From Rhodoferax fermentans (GTDB taxonomy: Bacteria; Pseudomonadota; Gammaproteobacteria; Burkholderiales; Burkholderiaceae_C): DNA of 64,000 nucleotides. Made by a program: the position numbers and the translations under genes. Positions 8,322 through 16,873 of this stretch are shown in pieces. The notes below the pieces were generated by a model. That model saw only the letters and a program-made list of their open reading frames with translations. It had not been told where the DNA came from and made no database searches. The stretch is taken from the NCBI RefSeq assembly GCF_002017865.1, contig NZ_MTJN01000002.1, forward strand, positions 3,286,001 through 3,350,000, read 5' to 3'. The number at the start of each line of letters is the position of its first letter. Position 1 is the stretch's first letter.

Positions 8322-8375
8322 TCTGTGATTTGAACCGTACACAATCCTGGCACAGCTTTTGCTGATGTGTTTGGC

Positions 8376-9422
8376 ATGAACGCCAAAACGCCTGTGACCC
8401 CCCGCGACGCCGTTGAACTGGTGGCGCTGACCAAAAGTTATGCCGCCGGTGCCAAACCCGCCGTGGATGGCATCAACCTGCGCATTGCCAGCGGCAGTTA
8501 CTGCTGTTTACTGGGGCCCTCGGGTTGCGGCAAAAGCACCACGCTGCGCATGATTGCCGGGCACGAGTCGGTGACGGCGGGTGACATCCTGCTGGAAAAC
8601 CGCAACATCACCGATTTGCCCGCCGCCGCGCGGGGCACCGCGATGATGTTCCAGAGTTTTGCGCTGTTCCCGCACCTGAGTGCGCTGGACAACGTGGCCT
8701 TCAGCCTCAAGATGAAAGGTGTGGACAAGGCCACGCGCCACAAACAGGCCGCAGATTTGCTCGAACGTGTGGCCATGGGCCACCTGAGCGCGCGCAAACC
8801 TGGTGAACTCTCAGGTGGCCAGCAGCAGCGTGTGGCGCTGGCACGGGCCTTGATCACCCAGCCGCGTGTGTTGTTGCTGGACGAGCCGCTGTCGGCGCTG
8901 GACCCGTTTTTGCGCATCCAGATGCGTGCCGAGTTGCGCCGCTGGCAAAAAGAGCTGGGCCTGACCTTCATCCACGTCACCCACTCGCAAGAAGAGGCCA
9001 TGGCCCTGGCCGACACCATGGTGGTGATGAACCACGGTGTGATCGAACAGATGGGCAGCCCGCATGAGATCTACAACCGCCCGGTCAGTGAATTTGTGGC
9101 GCGTTTTATGGGTGGCCACAACGTGCTGGCCACGCCCACGGGCAAGATCAGTGTGCGCACCGACCACATGCAGCTGGCCCCCGATGTACCCGGCCTGGCG
9201 GATGGCGCGGGCAACCAGCGTGCGGTGATCACCGACATCGAGTACCAGGGCACCTATGTGCTGGTGGGCCTGCAACACCCCGGCGAGGACCGCTCTGCCA
9301 GTGCCACCGCCGAGATCTCGGTGATGGTGCCCGAGGCTGCTTTTGCGGCGCGCCCGTTCCAGCTGGGTGAGAGTGTGCAGCTCCACTGGTCACCCGAAGC
9401 CGCCCACGTGCTGGCCCATTAA
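8376..9422 (+). CDS. ABC importer ATPase, PotA/FbpC type
   Basis: The ATPase energises the importer encoded by the next three genes. The ~348-residue protein carries Walker A GPSGCGKST, Q-loop MMFQSFALFPHLSALDNV, signature ELSGGQQQRVALARAL, Walker B LLLDEPLSALD and switch histidine VTHSQEEAMALAD, then a C-terminal TOBE-like domain (about 260-345) typical of the polyamine/iron/putrescine-type importers. I prefer the ATG at 8376 over an in-frame GTG nine bases upstream, though no clear ribosome binding site distinguishes them. It leads the operon, 68 bases before the binding-protein gene. Confidence 0.88.
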   Translation: MNAKTPVTPRDAVELVALTKSYAAGAKPAVDGINLRIASGSYCCLLGPSGCGKSTTLRMIAGHESVTAGDILLENRNITDLPAAARGTAMMFQSFALFPHLSALDNVAFSLKMKGVDKATRHKQAADLLERVAMGHLSARKPGELSGGQQQRVALARALITQPRVLLLDEPLSALDPFLRIQMRAELRRWQKELGLTFIHVTHSQEEAMALADTMVVMNHGVIEQMGSPHEIYNRPVSEFVARFMGGHNVLATPTGKISVRTDHMQLAPDVPGLADGAGNQRAVITDIEYQGTYVLVGLQHPGEDRSASATAEISVMVPEAAFAARPFQLGESVQLHWSPEAAHVLAH

Positions 9423-9490
9423 CCCCCAACCGTTCTTCTCCCCCCCACCACTTCGCAAGAAGATTTTTCAGCCCTCCAGGAGTTTTTGCC

Positions 9491-10798
9491 ATGACTGACA
9501 TCACCAAAACCATCACCGACATCGCCAGCGGTGTTGCCACCGGGGCGTTGAACGCTTCTGTGCCACGCCGCAGCCTGCTCAAAGGCACGGCCGGCATTCT
9601 GGCCGCCGGCATGTTCCCGGCTGTGCACTCGGCCGAGCCGATCGTGCTGCGTTACCTGGGCACCGCCGTGAACCAGGACAAGGCCATTGGTGAAAAGTTT
9701 GAAAAAGACACCGGCATCAAGATCCAGTACGTGGCCGTGACCACCGACGACGTGACCAAACGCGCTGTGACCGCACCCAACAGCTTCGACTTGATCGACA
9801 CCGAATACTTCTCTTTGAAGAAGATCGTGCCCACCGGCAACTTGAAGGGCATTGACGTCAAGCGCATCAAGAATGCCGACAAGATCACCACGCTGTTCAC
9901 CACCGGCACCGTGGCTGGCAAGGCTGTGGGTGAGCAGGGCACCGCGCCCAAGAAGGTGATTTATTTGGAGGGTGAAAAGAGCAAGGTGTTCTCCAAAACA
10001 CCAACCCAGTTCATGAGCCTGATCCCCACCGTGTACAACGCCGACACGCTGGGCATTCGCCCCGACCTGATCAAGCGCCCGATCAACTCCTGGGCCGAGT
10101 TGTTGAACCCCGAATTCAAGGGCAAAGCCGCCATCCTGAACATCCCGTCCATCGGCATCATGGACGCCGCCATGGTGGTCGAAGCCATGGGCATCTACAA
10201 GTACCCCGACAAGGGCAACATGACCAAGAAGGAAATTGACCTGACCATCAAGACCCTGATCGAGGCGAAGAAGGCCGGCCAGTTCCGCAGCCTGTGGAAA
10301 GACTTCAACGAATCCGTGAATTTGATGGCTTCTGGTGAGGTGGTGATCCAGTCGATGTGGTCACCCGCCGTGACCGCTGTGCGCACCAAGGGCATTGCCT
10401 GCAACTTCCAGCCTTTGAAAGAAGGTTACCGCGCCTGGGCTGCCGGGTTTGGTCTGCCCGCCACCTTGTCTGGCCGCAAGCTCGACGGTGCTTATGAGTT
10501 CATCAACTGGTTCCTCGACGGCTGGGCCGGTGCTTACCTGAACCGCCAGGGCTATTACAGCGCCGTGCTCGACACCGCCAAGTCCAAGATGGAAGCCTAC
10601 GAGTGGGCCTACTGGATGGAGGGCAAGGCCGCCACCCAAGACATCAAGAGCCCCAACGGCGACGTGTTGGCCAAGGCCGGTGCGGTGCGCGACGGCGGCA
10701 GCTACGAAGCGCGTATGGGTGGCATCGCCTGCTGGAATGCGGTGATGGACGAGAACAACTACATGGTTCAGAAATGGAATGAGTTCGTCGCGGCCTGA
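9491..10798 (+). CDS. periplasmic substrate-binding protein of PotD type, Tat-exported
   Basis: The 435-residue solute-binding protein belongs to the spermidine/putrescine-type bacterial extracellular solute-binding group. Its N-terminus has a twin-arginine motif PRRSLLKG at about residues 28-35 followed by a hydrophobic stretch ending at HSA, so it is probably exported folded by Tat to the periplasm, unusual for PotD but seen in this family. Conserved-like segments include FDLIDTEYFSLKKI and SGEVVIQSMWSPAV. A good AGGAG ribosome binding site precedes the ATG. It lies between the ATPase and permease genes. The ligand is not predictable; the racemase in the same operon hints at an amino-acid-like or cyclic ureide compound. 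Confidence 0.88.
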   Translation: MTDITKTITDIASGVATGALNASVPRRSLLKGTAGILAAGMFPAVHSAEPIVLRYLGTAVNQDKAIGEKFEKDTGIKIQYVAVTTDDVTKRAVTAPNSFDLIDTEYFSLKKIVPTGNLKGIDVKRIKNADKITTLFTTGTVAGKAVGEQGTAPKKVIYLEGEKSKVFSKTPTQFMSLIPTVYNADTLGIRPDLIKRPINSWAELLNPEFKGKAAILNIPSIGIMDAAMVVEAMGIYKYPDKGNMTKKEIDLTIKTLIEAKKAGQFRSLWKDFNESVNLMASGEVVIQSMWSPAVTAVRTKGIACNFQPLKEGYRAWAAGFGLPATLSGRKLDGAYEFINWFLDGWAGAYLNRQGYYSAVLDTAKSKMEAYEWAYWMEGKAATQDIKSPNGDVLAKAGAVRDGGSYEARMGGIACWNAVMDENNYMVQKWNEFVAA

Positions 10799-10802
10799 CC
10801 TT

Positions 10803-10996
10803 GACCGCTCCCTCTCCCGCCTGCGGGAGAGGGCAGGGGTGAGGGCAGGTGGTGCAGCCATCGGTTAGGTATTTATTTGATAGCTATATCCCCTTGCAAA
10901 TAAAGGGCTAGAAGCCAATTTCTCTTATACAAGCTGCTAGATCAGATGAGCGCCACAGCCCCTCACCCCATCCCTCTCCCCCAAGGGGCGAGGGTG
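10803..10996. repeat. inverted pair of REP-like hairpins between binding-protein and permease genes
   Basis: The first hairpin has 11-bp arms (10810-10820 and 10823-10833); the second has 10-bp arms with one mismatch (10972-10981 and 10985-10994). In addition the DNA at 10826-10848 is the near-exact inverse of 10958-10980, so the whole 190-nt gap can fold into one large stem, with a GCCCTT/AGCTAT repeat in its loop. REP-like structures between a binding-protein gene and its permease genes commonly give higher expression of the binding protein by stabilising the upstream mRNA. Confidence 0.65.
10877..10925 (-). repeat. dispersed GCCCTT/AGCTAT repeat, orientation B, inside ABC operon
   Basis: TTGATAGCTAT, then CCCCTT and AAAGGGC, then TAGAAGCCAATTT: the inverse order of the orientation-A copies. 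It lies in the loop formed by the flanking REP-like inverted pair. Confidence 0.7.
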
Positions 10997-11016
10997 CAAG
11001 ACATGAAACACACACC

Positions 11017-11928
11017 ATGAGCACATCCCCCACAACCCTCCCAGCCTCTACCCAGGCACCCGGTCGCAGCATTGCGGCCTGGTGGCAGGCGATGCCGCTT
11101 TCCCTGGTGTTTGTGCTGTTTTTCCTGATTCCGCTGGCGCTGATTGGCATGGTCAGCTTCTGGGACTTCAATGAATACGAGCTGTTGCCTGACTTCACCT
11201 TCAAAAACTATGTGTCGGTGTTTGACGGCTGCAGCAACATGGACGAGATGTGTGTCACCTTCAAGACCTATCTGTCCACCTTCAAATTCAGTTTTCTGGT
11301 CTGGCTGATCACGCTGGTGATTGGTTTCACCGTGTCTTACTTTTTGGCGTTTTATGTGCGCTCCAGCGGGGTGCAGACGCTGCTGTTTGTGTTGTGCACC
11401 ATCCCGTTTTGGACCAGCAATGTGATTCGCATGATCTCGTGGGTGCCGCTGCTGGGGCGCAACGGGCTGGTGAACCAGAGCCTGCAGGGCATTGGGCTGA
11501 TCAACACGCCCATCGAGTGGTTGTTGTTCTCGGATTTTTCGGTGGTGCTGGCCTTTGTGCACCTGTACACCATGTTCATGATCGTGCCGATTTTCAACAG
11601 CATGATGCGCATCGACCGCAGCCTGATCGAGGCCGCCAACGACAGCGGCGCCAGTGCCTGGCAAACGCTGTGGAATGTGATCGTGCCGCTGAGCCGCACC
11701 GGCATCATCATCGGCTCGATTTTTGTCATCACCATCGTCATGGGCGACTTTGTGACGATTGGGGTCATGGGCGGCCAGCAGATCGCGTCGATTGGCAAGA
11801 TCATCCAGGTGCAAACCTCTTACCTGCAGTTTCCGCTGGCAGCGGCCAATGCGGTGATCCTGCTTAGCATTGTGCTGATGATCATTTGGGCGCTGACCCG
11901 ACTCGTTGATATTCGCAAGGAGCTGTGA
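11017..11928 (+). CDS. ABC importer permease, PotB type
   Basis: A 303-residue inner-membrane permease with six predicted helices (first at about residues 27-50). The EAA-type coupling loop reads EAANDSGASAWQTLWNVIVPLS near residue 205, the site that docks the ATPase. It pairs with the next gene, starting 2 bases after its stop. PotB-type permeases import polyamines or similar small cations in binding-protein-dependent fashion; this one contains a Cys-rich periplasmic loop (DGCSNMDEMCVTF) after helix 1, not something I know as a general feature of PotB. Confidence 0.87.
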   Translation: MSTSPTTLPASTQAPGRSIAAWWQAMPLSLVFVLFFLIPLALIGMVSFWDFNEYELLPDFTFKNYVSVFDGCSNMDEMCVTFKTYLSTFKFSFLVWLITLVIGFTVSYFLAFYVRSSGVQTLLFVLCTIPFWTSNVIRMISWVPLLGRNGLVNQSLQGIGLINTPIEWLLFSDFSVVLAFVHLYTMFMIVPIFNSMMRIDRSLIEAANDSGASAWQTLWNVIVPLSRTGIIIGSIFVITIVMGDFVTIGVMGGQQIASIGKIIQVQTSYLQFPLAAANAVILLSIVLMIIWALTRLVDIRKEL

Positions 11929-11930
11929 GC

Positions 11931-12809
<879 letters not shown>

Positions 12810-12811
12810 GA

Positions 12812-13519
12812 ATGAGTGAGTTAGCCGCGCCGCTGTCCGATGCCGAGATGTACGAGCGGGTGATTTCGGCCATCCTGGACCACAAGCTGCCACCTGGCAC
12901 CAAGCTGGTGGAAGACAAGCTGGCCAGCGCGTTTGGCGTGTCGCGCACACGCATCCGCCCGGTGCTGGTGCGCCTGGCCAACGAGCAGGTGGTCACCCTC
13001 ACACCCAACCGGGGCGCCACCATTGCCCAGCCCACAGAACAAGAGGCGCGTGAGGTGTTTGAGGTGCGCCGCCTGATTGAGCCGTCCTTGGTGGAGCGTT
13101 TTATCGCTCAGGCCACCGATGCCGACATGGCGCAGCTCAAACAATGTATTGACGACGAAGAAGCCGCCCGCCAGGCCGGTGACATGCGCCGCGCCATCCG
13201 CCTGTCGGGTGAATTCCACTCGCTGATTGCCGAGGGCGCCAAACACGACACGCTGGCGCGCATCCTGCGCGAGTTAACTTCACGCACCTCGCTGGTGCTC
13301 ATGACTTACAGCCCGGCGCACGAGTTTGAGCGTATGGACGCCACCTCGTGCGGCTGCAACGAACACCGCGCCTTGCTCGACGCGATCCGCCTGCGTGATA
13401 CCAAGGAAGCCGCCAAACGTATGCGTGAACACCTGGCCCGGCTCGAAGCCCAGCTGCAGTTCAACGCCGCAGACGACACCCCGCCCGATCTCAACGCGCT
13501 GTTTGGCGCACCGGCCTAA
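12812..13519 (+). CDS. GntR family regulator, FadR/FCD subgroup
   Basis: The 235-residue protein has an N-terminal winged helix-turn-helix (about residues 15-75: LPPGTKLVEDKLASAFGVSR followed by TRIRPVLVRLANEQVVTLTPNRGATI) and a C-terminal all-helical FCD domain. It includes the FCD-like metal/ligand residues around EFHSLIAEGAKH and NEHRALLDAIRLRD. The ATG at 12812 overlaps nothing and follows the PotC-type gene by 2 bases. Being inside the operon, it probably regulates the operon itself in response to the imported compound or its product. Confidence 0.88.
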   Translation: MSELAAPLSDAEMYERVISAILDHKLPPGTKLVEDKLASAFGVSRTRIRPVLVRLANEQVVTLTPNRGATIAQPTEQEAREVFEVRRLIEPSLVERFIAQATDADMAQLKQCIDDEEAARQAGDMRRAIRLSGEFHSLIAEGAKHDTLARILRELTSRTSLVLMTYSPAHEFERMDATSCGCNEHRALLDAIRLRDTKEAAKRMREHLARLEAQLQFNAADDTPPDLNALFGAPA

Positions 13520-13525
13520 CTCCCC

Positions 13526-14263
13526 ATGCGTCAACTCCTGGTCATCAACCCCAACACCTCGGCCAACGTCACCACGCTGTTGCAGCAGCATGTGCAAAGC
13601 GCCGTCGGCTCCCATGTGACCGTACGCTCGGTCACCGCACGTTTTGGCGCGCCCTATATTTCGGATGAGGCCAGCTACGCGGTGGCAGCCCATGCCGCAC
13701 TCGACGCCTGGGCTGCTGCACTGACGGCGCCCGAGGGGCGGCCCGACGCGGTGTTGATCGGCTGTTTTGGCGACCCCGGATTACAAGCCCTGCGCGAAAG
13801 CAGCCCGGTGCCAGTCACCGGCCTGGCCGAAGCAGCATTCATCGAGGCCGCGCGCCATGGCCGGTTTGCGGTGGTCACCGGAGGTGAACGCTGGGCGCCG
13901 ATCCTGCAACGGCTGGCGCAGTCGCTGGGCCACGCCCAGGCGCTGGCCGGTATCCACACCGTGGCACCCACCGGCGCCCAACTGGCCGCCGACCCGGTGG
14001 CCGCGCGCCAGCTGCTGACCGAGGCTTGCCTCAACGCGGTGCGCCAACTCGGTGTGCAAACCGTGATCCTGGGCGGCGCCGGCCTGGCTGGCATGGCCGC
14101 GCAGATCCAGCCCTTTGTGAATGTGCCGATTGTGGACAGCGTGATTGCCGGCGCCACCTGGGCGCTGCGCAACTCACCCTTGCCACCGCAGCGGGCCACG
14201 CCCGGTTTTGATGTGCCTTGGGTGGGTCTGTCGCCCGAACTGATGCAGTTGGGTTTGCGTTGA
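13526..14263 (+). CDS. Asp/Glu/hydantoin racemase homologue lacking second catalytic Cys
   Basis: The 245-residue protein is a member of the Asp/Glu/hydantoin racemase superfamily: NPNTS at residues 8-12 and GCFGDPG with the first cysteine near residue 76. Racemases of this family use two cysteines, one on each face of the substrate. The second normally lies in a motif like LGCAGM; here it reads ILGGAGLAGMA, with glycine in place of cysteine, confirmed at nucleotide level. It may therefore be a decarboxylase- or isomerase-like enzyme, a lyase, or a binding protein instead of a classic racemase. It is the last gene of the ABC importer operon, so its substrate is probably the imported compound. 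Confidence 0.82.
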   Translation: MRQLLVINPNTSANVTTLLQQHVQSAVGSHVTVRSVTARFGAPYISDEASYAVAAHAALDAWAAALTAPEGRPDAVLIGCFGDPGLQALRESSPVPVTGLAEAAFIEAARHGRFAVVTGGERWAPILQRLAQSLGHAQALAGIHTVAPTGAQLAADPVAARQLLTEACLNAVRQLGVQTVILGGAGLAGMAAQIQPFVNVPIVDSVIAGATWALRNSPLPPQRATPGFDVPWVGLSPELMQLGLR

Positions 14264-14278
14264 AGTCTTAGCGTCAAA

Positions 14279-14330
14279 TTGGCTTCTGGCCCTTTTAAAT
14301 CAAGGGCTGGTAGCTATGGTTATTGAAATG
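14279..14330 (+). repeat. dispersed GCCCTT/AGCTAT repeat, orientation A
   Basis: GCCCTT, AAGGGC and TAGCTAT occur in order at about 14289-14317, directly after the end of the ABC operon. A GTCACGCCAG motif follows about 20 nt later, as in the copies at 3098 and 15671. The hairpin could help end the operon transcript, though no T-run follows. Confidence 0.7.
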
Positions 14331-14379
14331 GTTTAGGCCGTTGTTGGGTGTCACGCCAGGTGGGTAAAGGCTGGAGGCG

Positions 14380-14468
14380 GCCAAACGCATCATGACGCAG
14401 CAACTACTTGACATGCAGGTTCAGCGTCCGAATTGAGGCGGTTTGCCGTTGGACCTCACCTGTTAGAC
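14380..14468 (-). repeat. possible degenerate attC site at the end of the GNAT cassette
   Basis: On the minus strand GTCTAAC (14468-14462) contains the TAA stop of the acetyltransferase gene, a placement typical of integron cassettes. An R'-like GTTTGGC (14386-14380) follows 76 nt later, one base off the GTTRRRY pattern. The interior shows little palindromy, so this is a weak or decayed site. Confidence 0.35.
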
Positions 14469-14969
14469 CGCAGTGCGGGGGATGATGAACACATCACGTT
14501 CCTTCCCGTCGGGAAAGCCCTGCCGCCTCGCTTTCTGGCCACCCAGGCTCAGTACCAGTGCCCGGGCTTGGGTGTTCTGGTCGTTCATGTACGTCTCGAC
14601 CGCTGACCAGCCCAGAACCTCGTATGCGTGATGTACTGCGGCCAACGATGCCTCCTTGGCAAAGCCATGACCTCTGTACTGCGGCAGGAGCCACCAAGTG
14701 AGTTCGCGTGGCCAGTCTCTCCCTTGCCAGAAGCCGCAGGTTCCTAGGAACTCACCATCCGACTTCTCCTGCATTGCCCAGACACCGAAGCCTTGCAAGT
14801 ACCAGGAACCCAGGTCGGATGAGAGTCGCGTCCAAGCCGCGGCGGCCGTGATGGGGCCGCCGTACATTCGCGAAGCCTCGGCGTCCGTATAGAACAACTC
14901 GTAGGCTTTCGCACATGCCAGGCTTGGCGGCACAAGGCGTAGCCTGGGTGTTTCGAGTGTTTGAATCAC
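14463..14969 (-). CDS. GNAT N-acetyltransferase, RimJ/RimL-like, probable integron cassette gene
   Basis: The 168-residue protein is a GNAT acetyltransferase that moves acetyl from acetyl-CoA to an amine: TLETPRLRLVPPSLA at the start, WWLLPQYRGHGFAKEA as the CoA-binding motif (Q/RxxGxG/A), and NDQNTQARALVLSLGG near the end. It starts at GTG 14969, chosen because AGGAGG lies 5 bases upstream; a TTG start at 15005 would lack one. Half-sites GTTGGAC (14997-15003) before and GTCTAAC at the stop codon suggest it is a mobile cassette. The acceptor is unknown; cassette GNATs are often antibiotic or ribosomal-protein acetylators. Confidence 0.85.
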   Translation of the reverse strand: MIQTLETPRLRLVPPSLACAKAYELFYTDAEASRMYGGPITAAAAWTRLSSDLGSWYLQGFGVWAMQEKSDGEFLGTCGFWQGRDWPRELTWWLLPQYRGHGFAKEASLAAVHHAYEVLGWSAVETYMNDQNTQARALVLSLGGQKARRQGFPDGKERDVFIIPRTAV

Positions 14970-14996
14970 GTTGGCCTCCTGCTTCGCATGTCTGCG

Positions 14997-15003
14997 GTCC
15001 AAC
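14997..15003 (-). repeat. integron core half-site upstream of GNAT gene
   Basis: GTTGGAC on the minus strand fits GTTRRRY, the R' core at which cassettes join. It lies 28 bases before the GTG start. The DNA between here and the preceding VOC gene has a weak CACCA/TGGTG pairing but no good R'' site, so any attC is degraded. Confidence 0.4.
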
Positions 15004-15082
15004 AATTGAATTCAATGGGCACCAAAGGCTGTCCGCTGGAACGATGGCGTATACATCGACAGCATGGCTTTCCCCCTGGTGT

Positions 15083-15451
15083 TCAGTCGATATTCTGGCC
15101 AATGCGCCACAGAACACCCGACGGATCGTAGAGGCAGAAGTCGCGCATGCCCCACGGCTGATCTTCCAGCGCTGTCACACGGCCCCCGTACTTCTCAAGC
15201 ACGCCACTGTGTTGGACCTGCTCCCACCACGCCTGCACATCCGCGACCAGGATGTGCATCATGAAATTCTCGGCAAACGACTCCGCGCAGAAGTCCTGAA
15301 GCAGGAAACTGACCTGGCCAAAATGAAAGTAGGCGATGCCGCCACCTTCAGAGGCCATCGTGAATCCAAGATCTTTGTAGAACTGTTTGGACAGCTCGAA
15401 ATCCTTGGATGGAACGAACGCTTTGATTTCTGTGATTGTGAGGTTTGACAT
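15083..15451 (-). CDS. VOC superfamily protein (glyoxalase/bleomycin-resistance fold)
   Basis: The 122-residue protein is a single VOC module with two beta-alpha-beta-beta-beta units: TITEIKAFVPSKDFELSKQF at the start, GFTMASEGGGIAYFHFGQ, and a C-terminal FCLYDPSGVLWRIGQ in which DPxGxLW is typical. Metal ligands of true glyoxalases are only partly evident. The ATG at 15451 is preferred over an upstream in-frame codon because GGAG lies 6 bases before it and the fold begins there. VOC genes are common integron cassettes, and this one lies in a same-strand run with GNAT and two cassette-type genes. A resistance or detoxification role is possible but unproven. Confidence 0.83.
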   Translation of the reverse strand: MSNLTITEIKAFVPSKDFELSKQFYKDLGFTMASEGGGIAYFHFGQVSFLLQDFCAESFAENFMMHILVADVQAWWEQVQHSGVLEKYGGRVTALEDQPWGMRDFCLYDPSGVLWRIGQNID

Positions 15452-15670
15452 CTCGGGCTCCAGGCTACAAGGCCGAACTTGGATGTGTCCCGCAGATGTG
15501 TGGGGCAAGCAAGCAGCCGGTTTAATGAAGTGTGTTGTTGTTCACAACAAAAATAGTGGCTACTCCCGTCTTGCGTTCTGTTGAGCTGCTTGCCCAGCGC
15601 CGCAAGCGTATTGGCTGTCTGCACTATAGCCTAGCCGCCGAGTTCAAAAGGCTTGCCTCTGTACCTCAAA

Positions 15671-15720
15671 TCGGCCTGTCGCCCTTGTGGAATAAGGGCG
15701 GGCAGCTATGGTTAATGGTG
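15671..15720 (+). repeat. dispersed GCCCTT/AGCTAT repeat, orientation A, joined to the 145-nt element
   Basis: GCCCTT (15681), AAGGGC (15694) and CAGCTAT (15703) are in the usual order. The 145-nt hairpin element begins 32 bases later, after GTGACGCCA, showing that the two repeats travel or lie together. Confidence 0.7.
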
Positions 15721-15751
15721 TTCTTTTGAGCCCTTGTTTTGTGTGACGCCA

Positions 15752-15896
15752 GGCGGGCGGCGGGGTTACCGTTCTCCGGCCCCCTCGCGGGAGACGGCTT
15801 GGGTTGGCTGCAAGCTGGGGTGTTGCTGCTGAGGGTGGTGCGCCGCTTGTCTCATCACGCGAATGGGTTCTGCGCCCGGTAACCCCGTCCCCCGCC
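15752..15896. repeat. 145-nt long-hairpin dispersed element, copy 2
   Basis: Arms 15752-15771 and 15877-15896 pair at 18 of 20 positions as minus-strand RNA. The interior is very similar to copy 1 at 881-1025, including the blocks around TCCGGCCCCCTCGCGGGAGA and TCTCATCACGCGAATGGGTT, which themselves form an inner stem (GAGA with TCTC, CGCG with CGCG). Confidence 0.75.
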
Positions 15897-15974
15897 TTCA
15901 ACGGTTTTAAGAAGTTTTGATGGCAGGCTGGTTAAGGCTGTAAGCGGTCAGATGAATCGCTCCCAAGCAGTCGC

Positions 15975-16790
15975 TCACAATGCAGGTTTAATAATGGGAT
16001 GGACTCCCCCGTTTTTTGTACGACCTTCCGCCTTCTCGATTTCTAGTGCCTCTGCGTGAAGATGAGGGAGGCTCTCTACAAGCCACTTCTTTACAGGCTT
16101 TGCCTGCTCAAAGCACTCGTGGTACTCCTGAAAGTACGCTCCATCAACTGGGCCAATTGACGCGCGGTAAAAGTAGCTGACTGTCGCCGCAAACCAGTGC
16201 CATAGCTCAAGGTGCTTGGAGCAGTAGTCGACCACGAAGAAGAGTTCGGGTTTTCCGATCAACCCGAGGACAAACTCGTTGCCTTCACCAAGCATGCGAT
16301 GCGGTATGAGGCTGCGGTTTGGATGTGCTGCCTCTGAGAAGAACTTGTAGAGTTCGCGCATCTCTGCCTCGGGCTCGCCCATCGGGTGTGCGCCAAGTGC
16401 CCTACGAACCTCTGCGTTTCCAATTTGCTTTCCTGCCTGCCATTTCGTTGCCCATTTCGGGTCGACAGCACAGAGATGTAGAAGCGACAGTGATTCGTAG
16501 GCGCGCCGTGCCAAGGGAAAGGCAACAGATAGATTCCCACCCAAAATGAGTGGTCGCGCCTCGTAGAGAAAGTCGAACACGTCGGCGAGCAAATCTCGAA
16601 TCACTCTGTCCTGTTCATCCTTGGGTGGTACATGACCCAAGAAGCTGACCAAGCGTGCGACGAGCCGAGCGTATCGGTCCGTGCTCTCGATGTACGGTCC
16701 TAACATGCCCGCGATCTCGCGCTGGCGCGTAGCGGCGAACTCCGGCAACTGATCGAACAGTGAGTGTGCTTCAGCGACAGAGTAGGGCAT
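15975..16790 (-). CDS. cassette-type hypothetical protein with HEPN-like RxxxxH motif
   Basis: I do not recognise a named family for this 271-residue, mostly helical, soluble protein. Residues near 150-170 read FFSEAAHPNRSLIPHRM, containing R-x4-H, the spacing of HEPN nuclease motifs and a context seen in DUF5677-like proteins. That resemblance is by eye only. The gene is preceded on its strand by a well-formed attC site (16806-16872), 16 bases before the ATG, so it behaves as an integron cassette gene. There is no attC after its stop codon, so it may be the last intact cassette. HEPN proteins are often toxins or defence RNases, which would fit cassette mobility, but that is inference. Confidence 0.7.
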   Translation of the reverse strand: MPYSVAEAHSLFDQLPEFAATRQREIAGMLGPYIESTDRYARLVARLVSFLGHVPPKDEQDRVIRDLLADVFDFLYEARPLILGGNLSVAFPLARRAYESLSLLHLCAVDPKWATKWQAGKQIGNAEVRRALGAHPMGEPEAEMRELYKFFSEAAHPNRSLIPHRMLGEGNEFVLGLIGKPELFFVVDYCSKHLELWHWFAATVSYFYRASIGPVDGAYFQEYHECFEQAKPVKKWLVESLPHLHAEALEIEKAEGRTKNGGVHPIIKPAL

Positions 16791-16805
16791 GGTGGCTTTG
16801 GTGAC

Positions 16806-16872
16806 GCCTAACGAATCGAGCTAAGCGGGCCAGGCGGCCTGCCGTTAGCGCCACTTGAGCGAGGGGTTAGAC
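16806..16872 (-). repeat. integron attC site between two cassette genes
   Basis: Read on the minus strand, GTCTAAC (16872-16866, R'') is followed by CCCTCGCTCAAG (L''), a GC-rich core with a CAGGCCGCCTG palindrome, CGCTTAGCTCGATTC (L') and GTTAGGC (16812-16806, R'). The order, 67-bp length, core bases and imperfect arm pairing are those of chromosomal-integron attC sites. It starts 1 base after the stop codon of the upstream gene and ends 15 bases before the next ATG. No integron integrase gene is in the window. Confidence 0.82.
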
Positions 16873-16873
16873 C

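Larger units (their letters stand above)
15452..15974. other. gene-free gap holding two dispersed repeats
   Basis: About 520 bases without a recognisable gene. It contains one GCCCTT/AGCTAT repeat (15671-15720) and the second 145-nt hairpin element (15752-15896). Nothing recognisable lies in 15452-15660 or 15900-15974; in particular I see no attC after the gene that ends at 15975. Confidence 0.6.

Noticed and set aside
14997..15088. complete attC between VOC and GNAT genes
   Set aside because: Only the R'-like GTTGGAC is good; the R'' side (ACTGAAC) breaks the RYYYAAC rule and arm pairing is poor, so only the half-site is reported.
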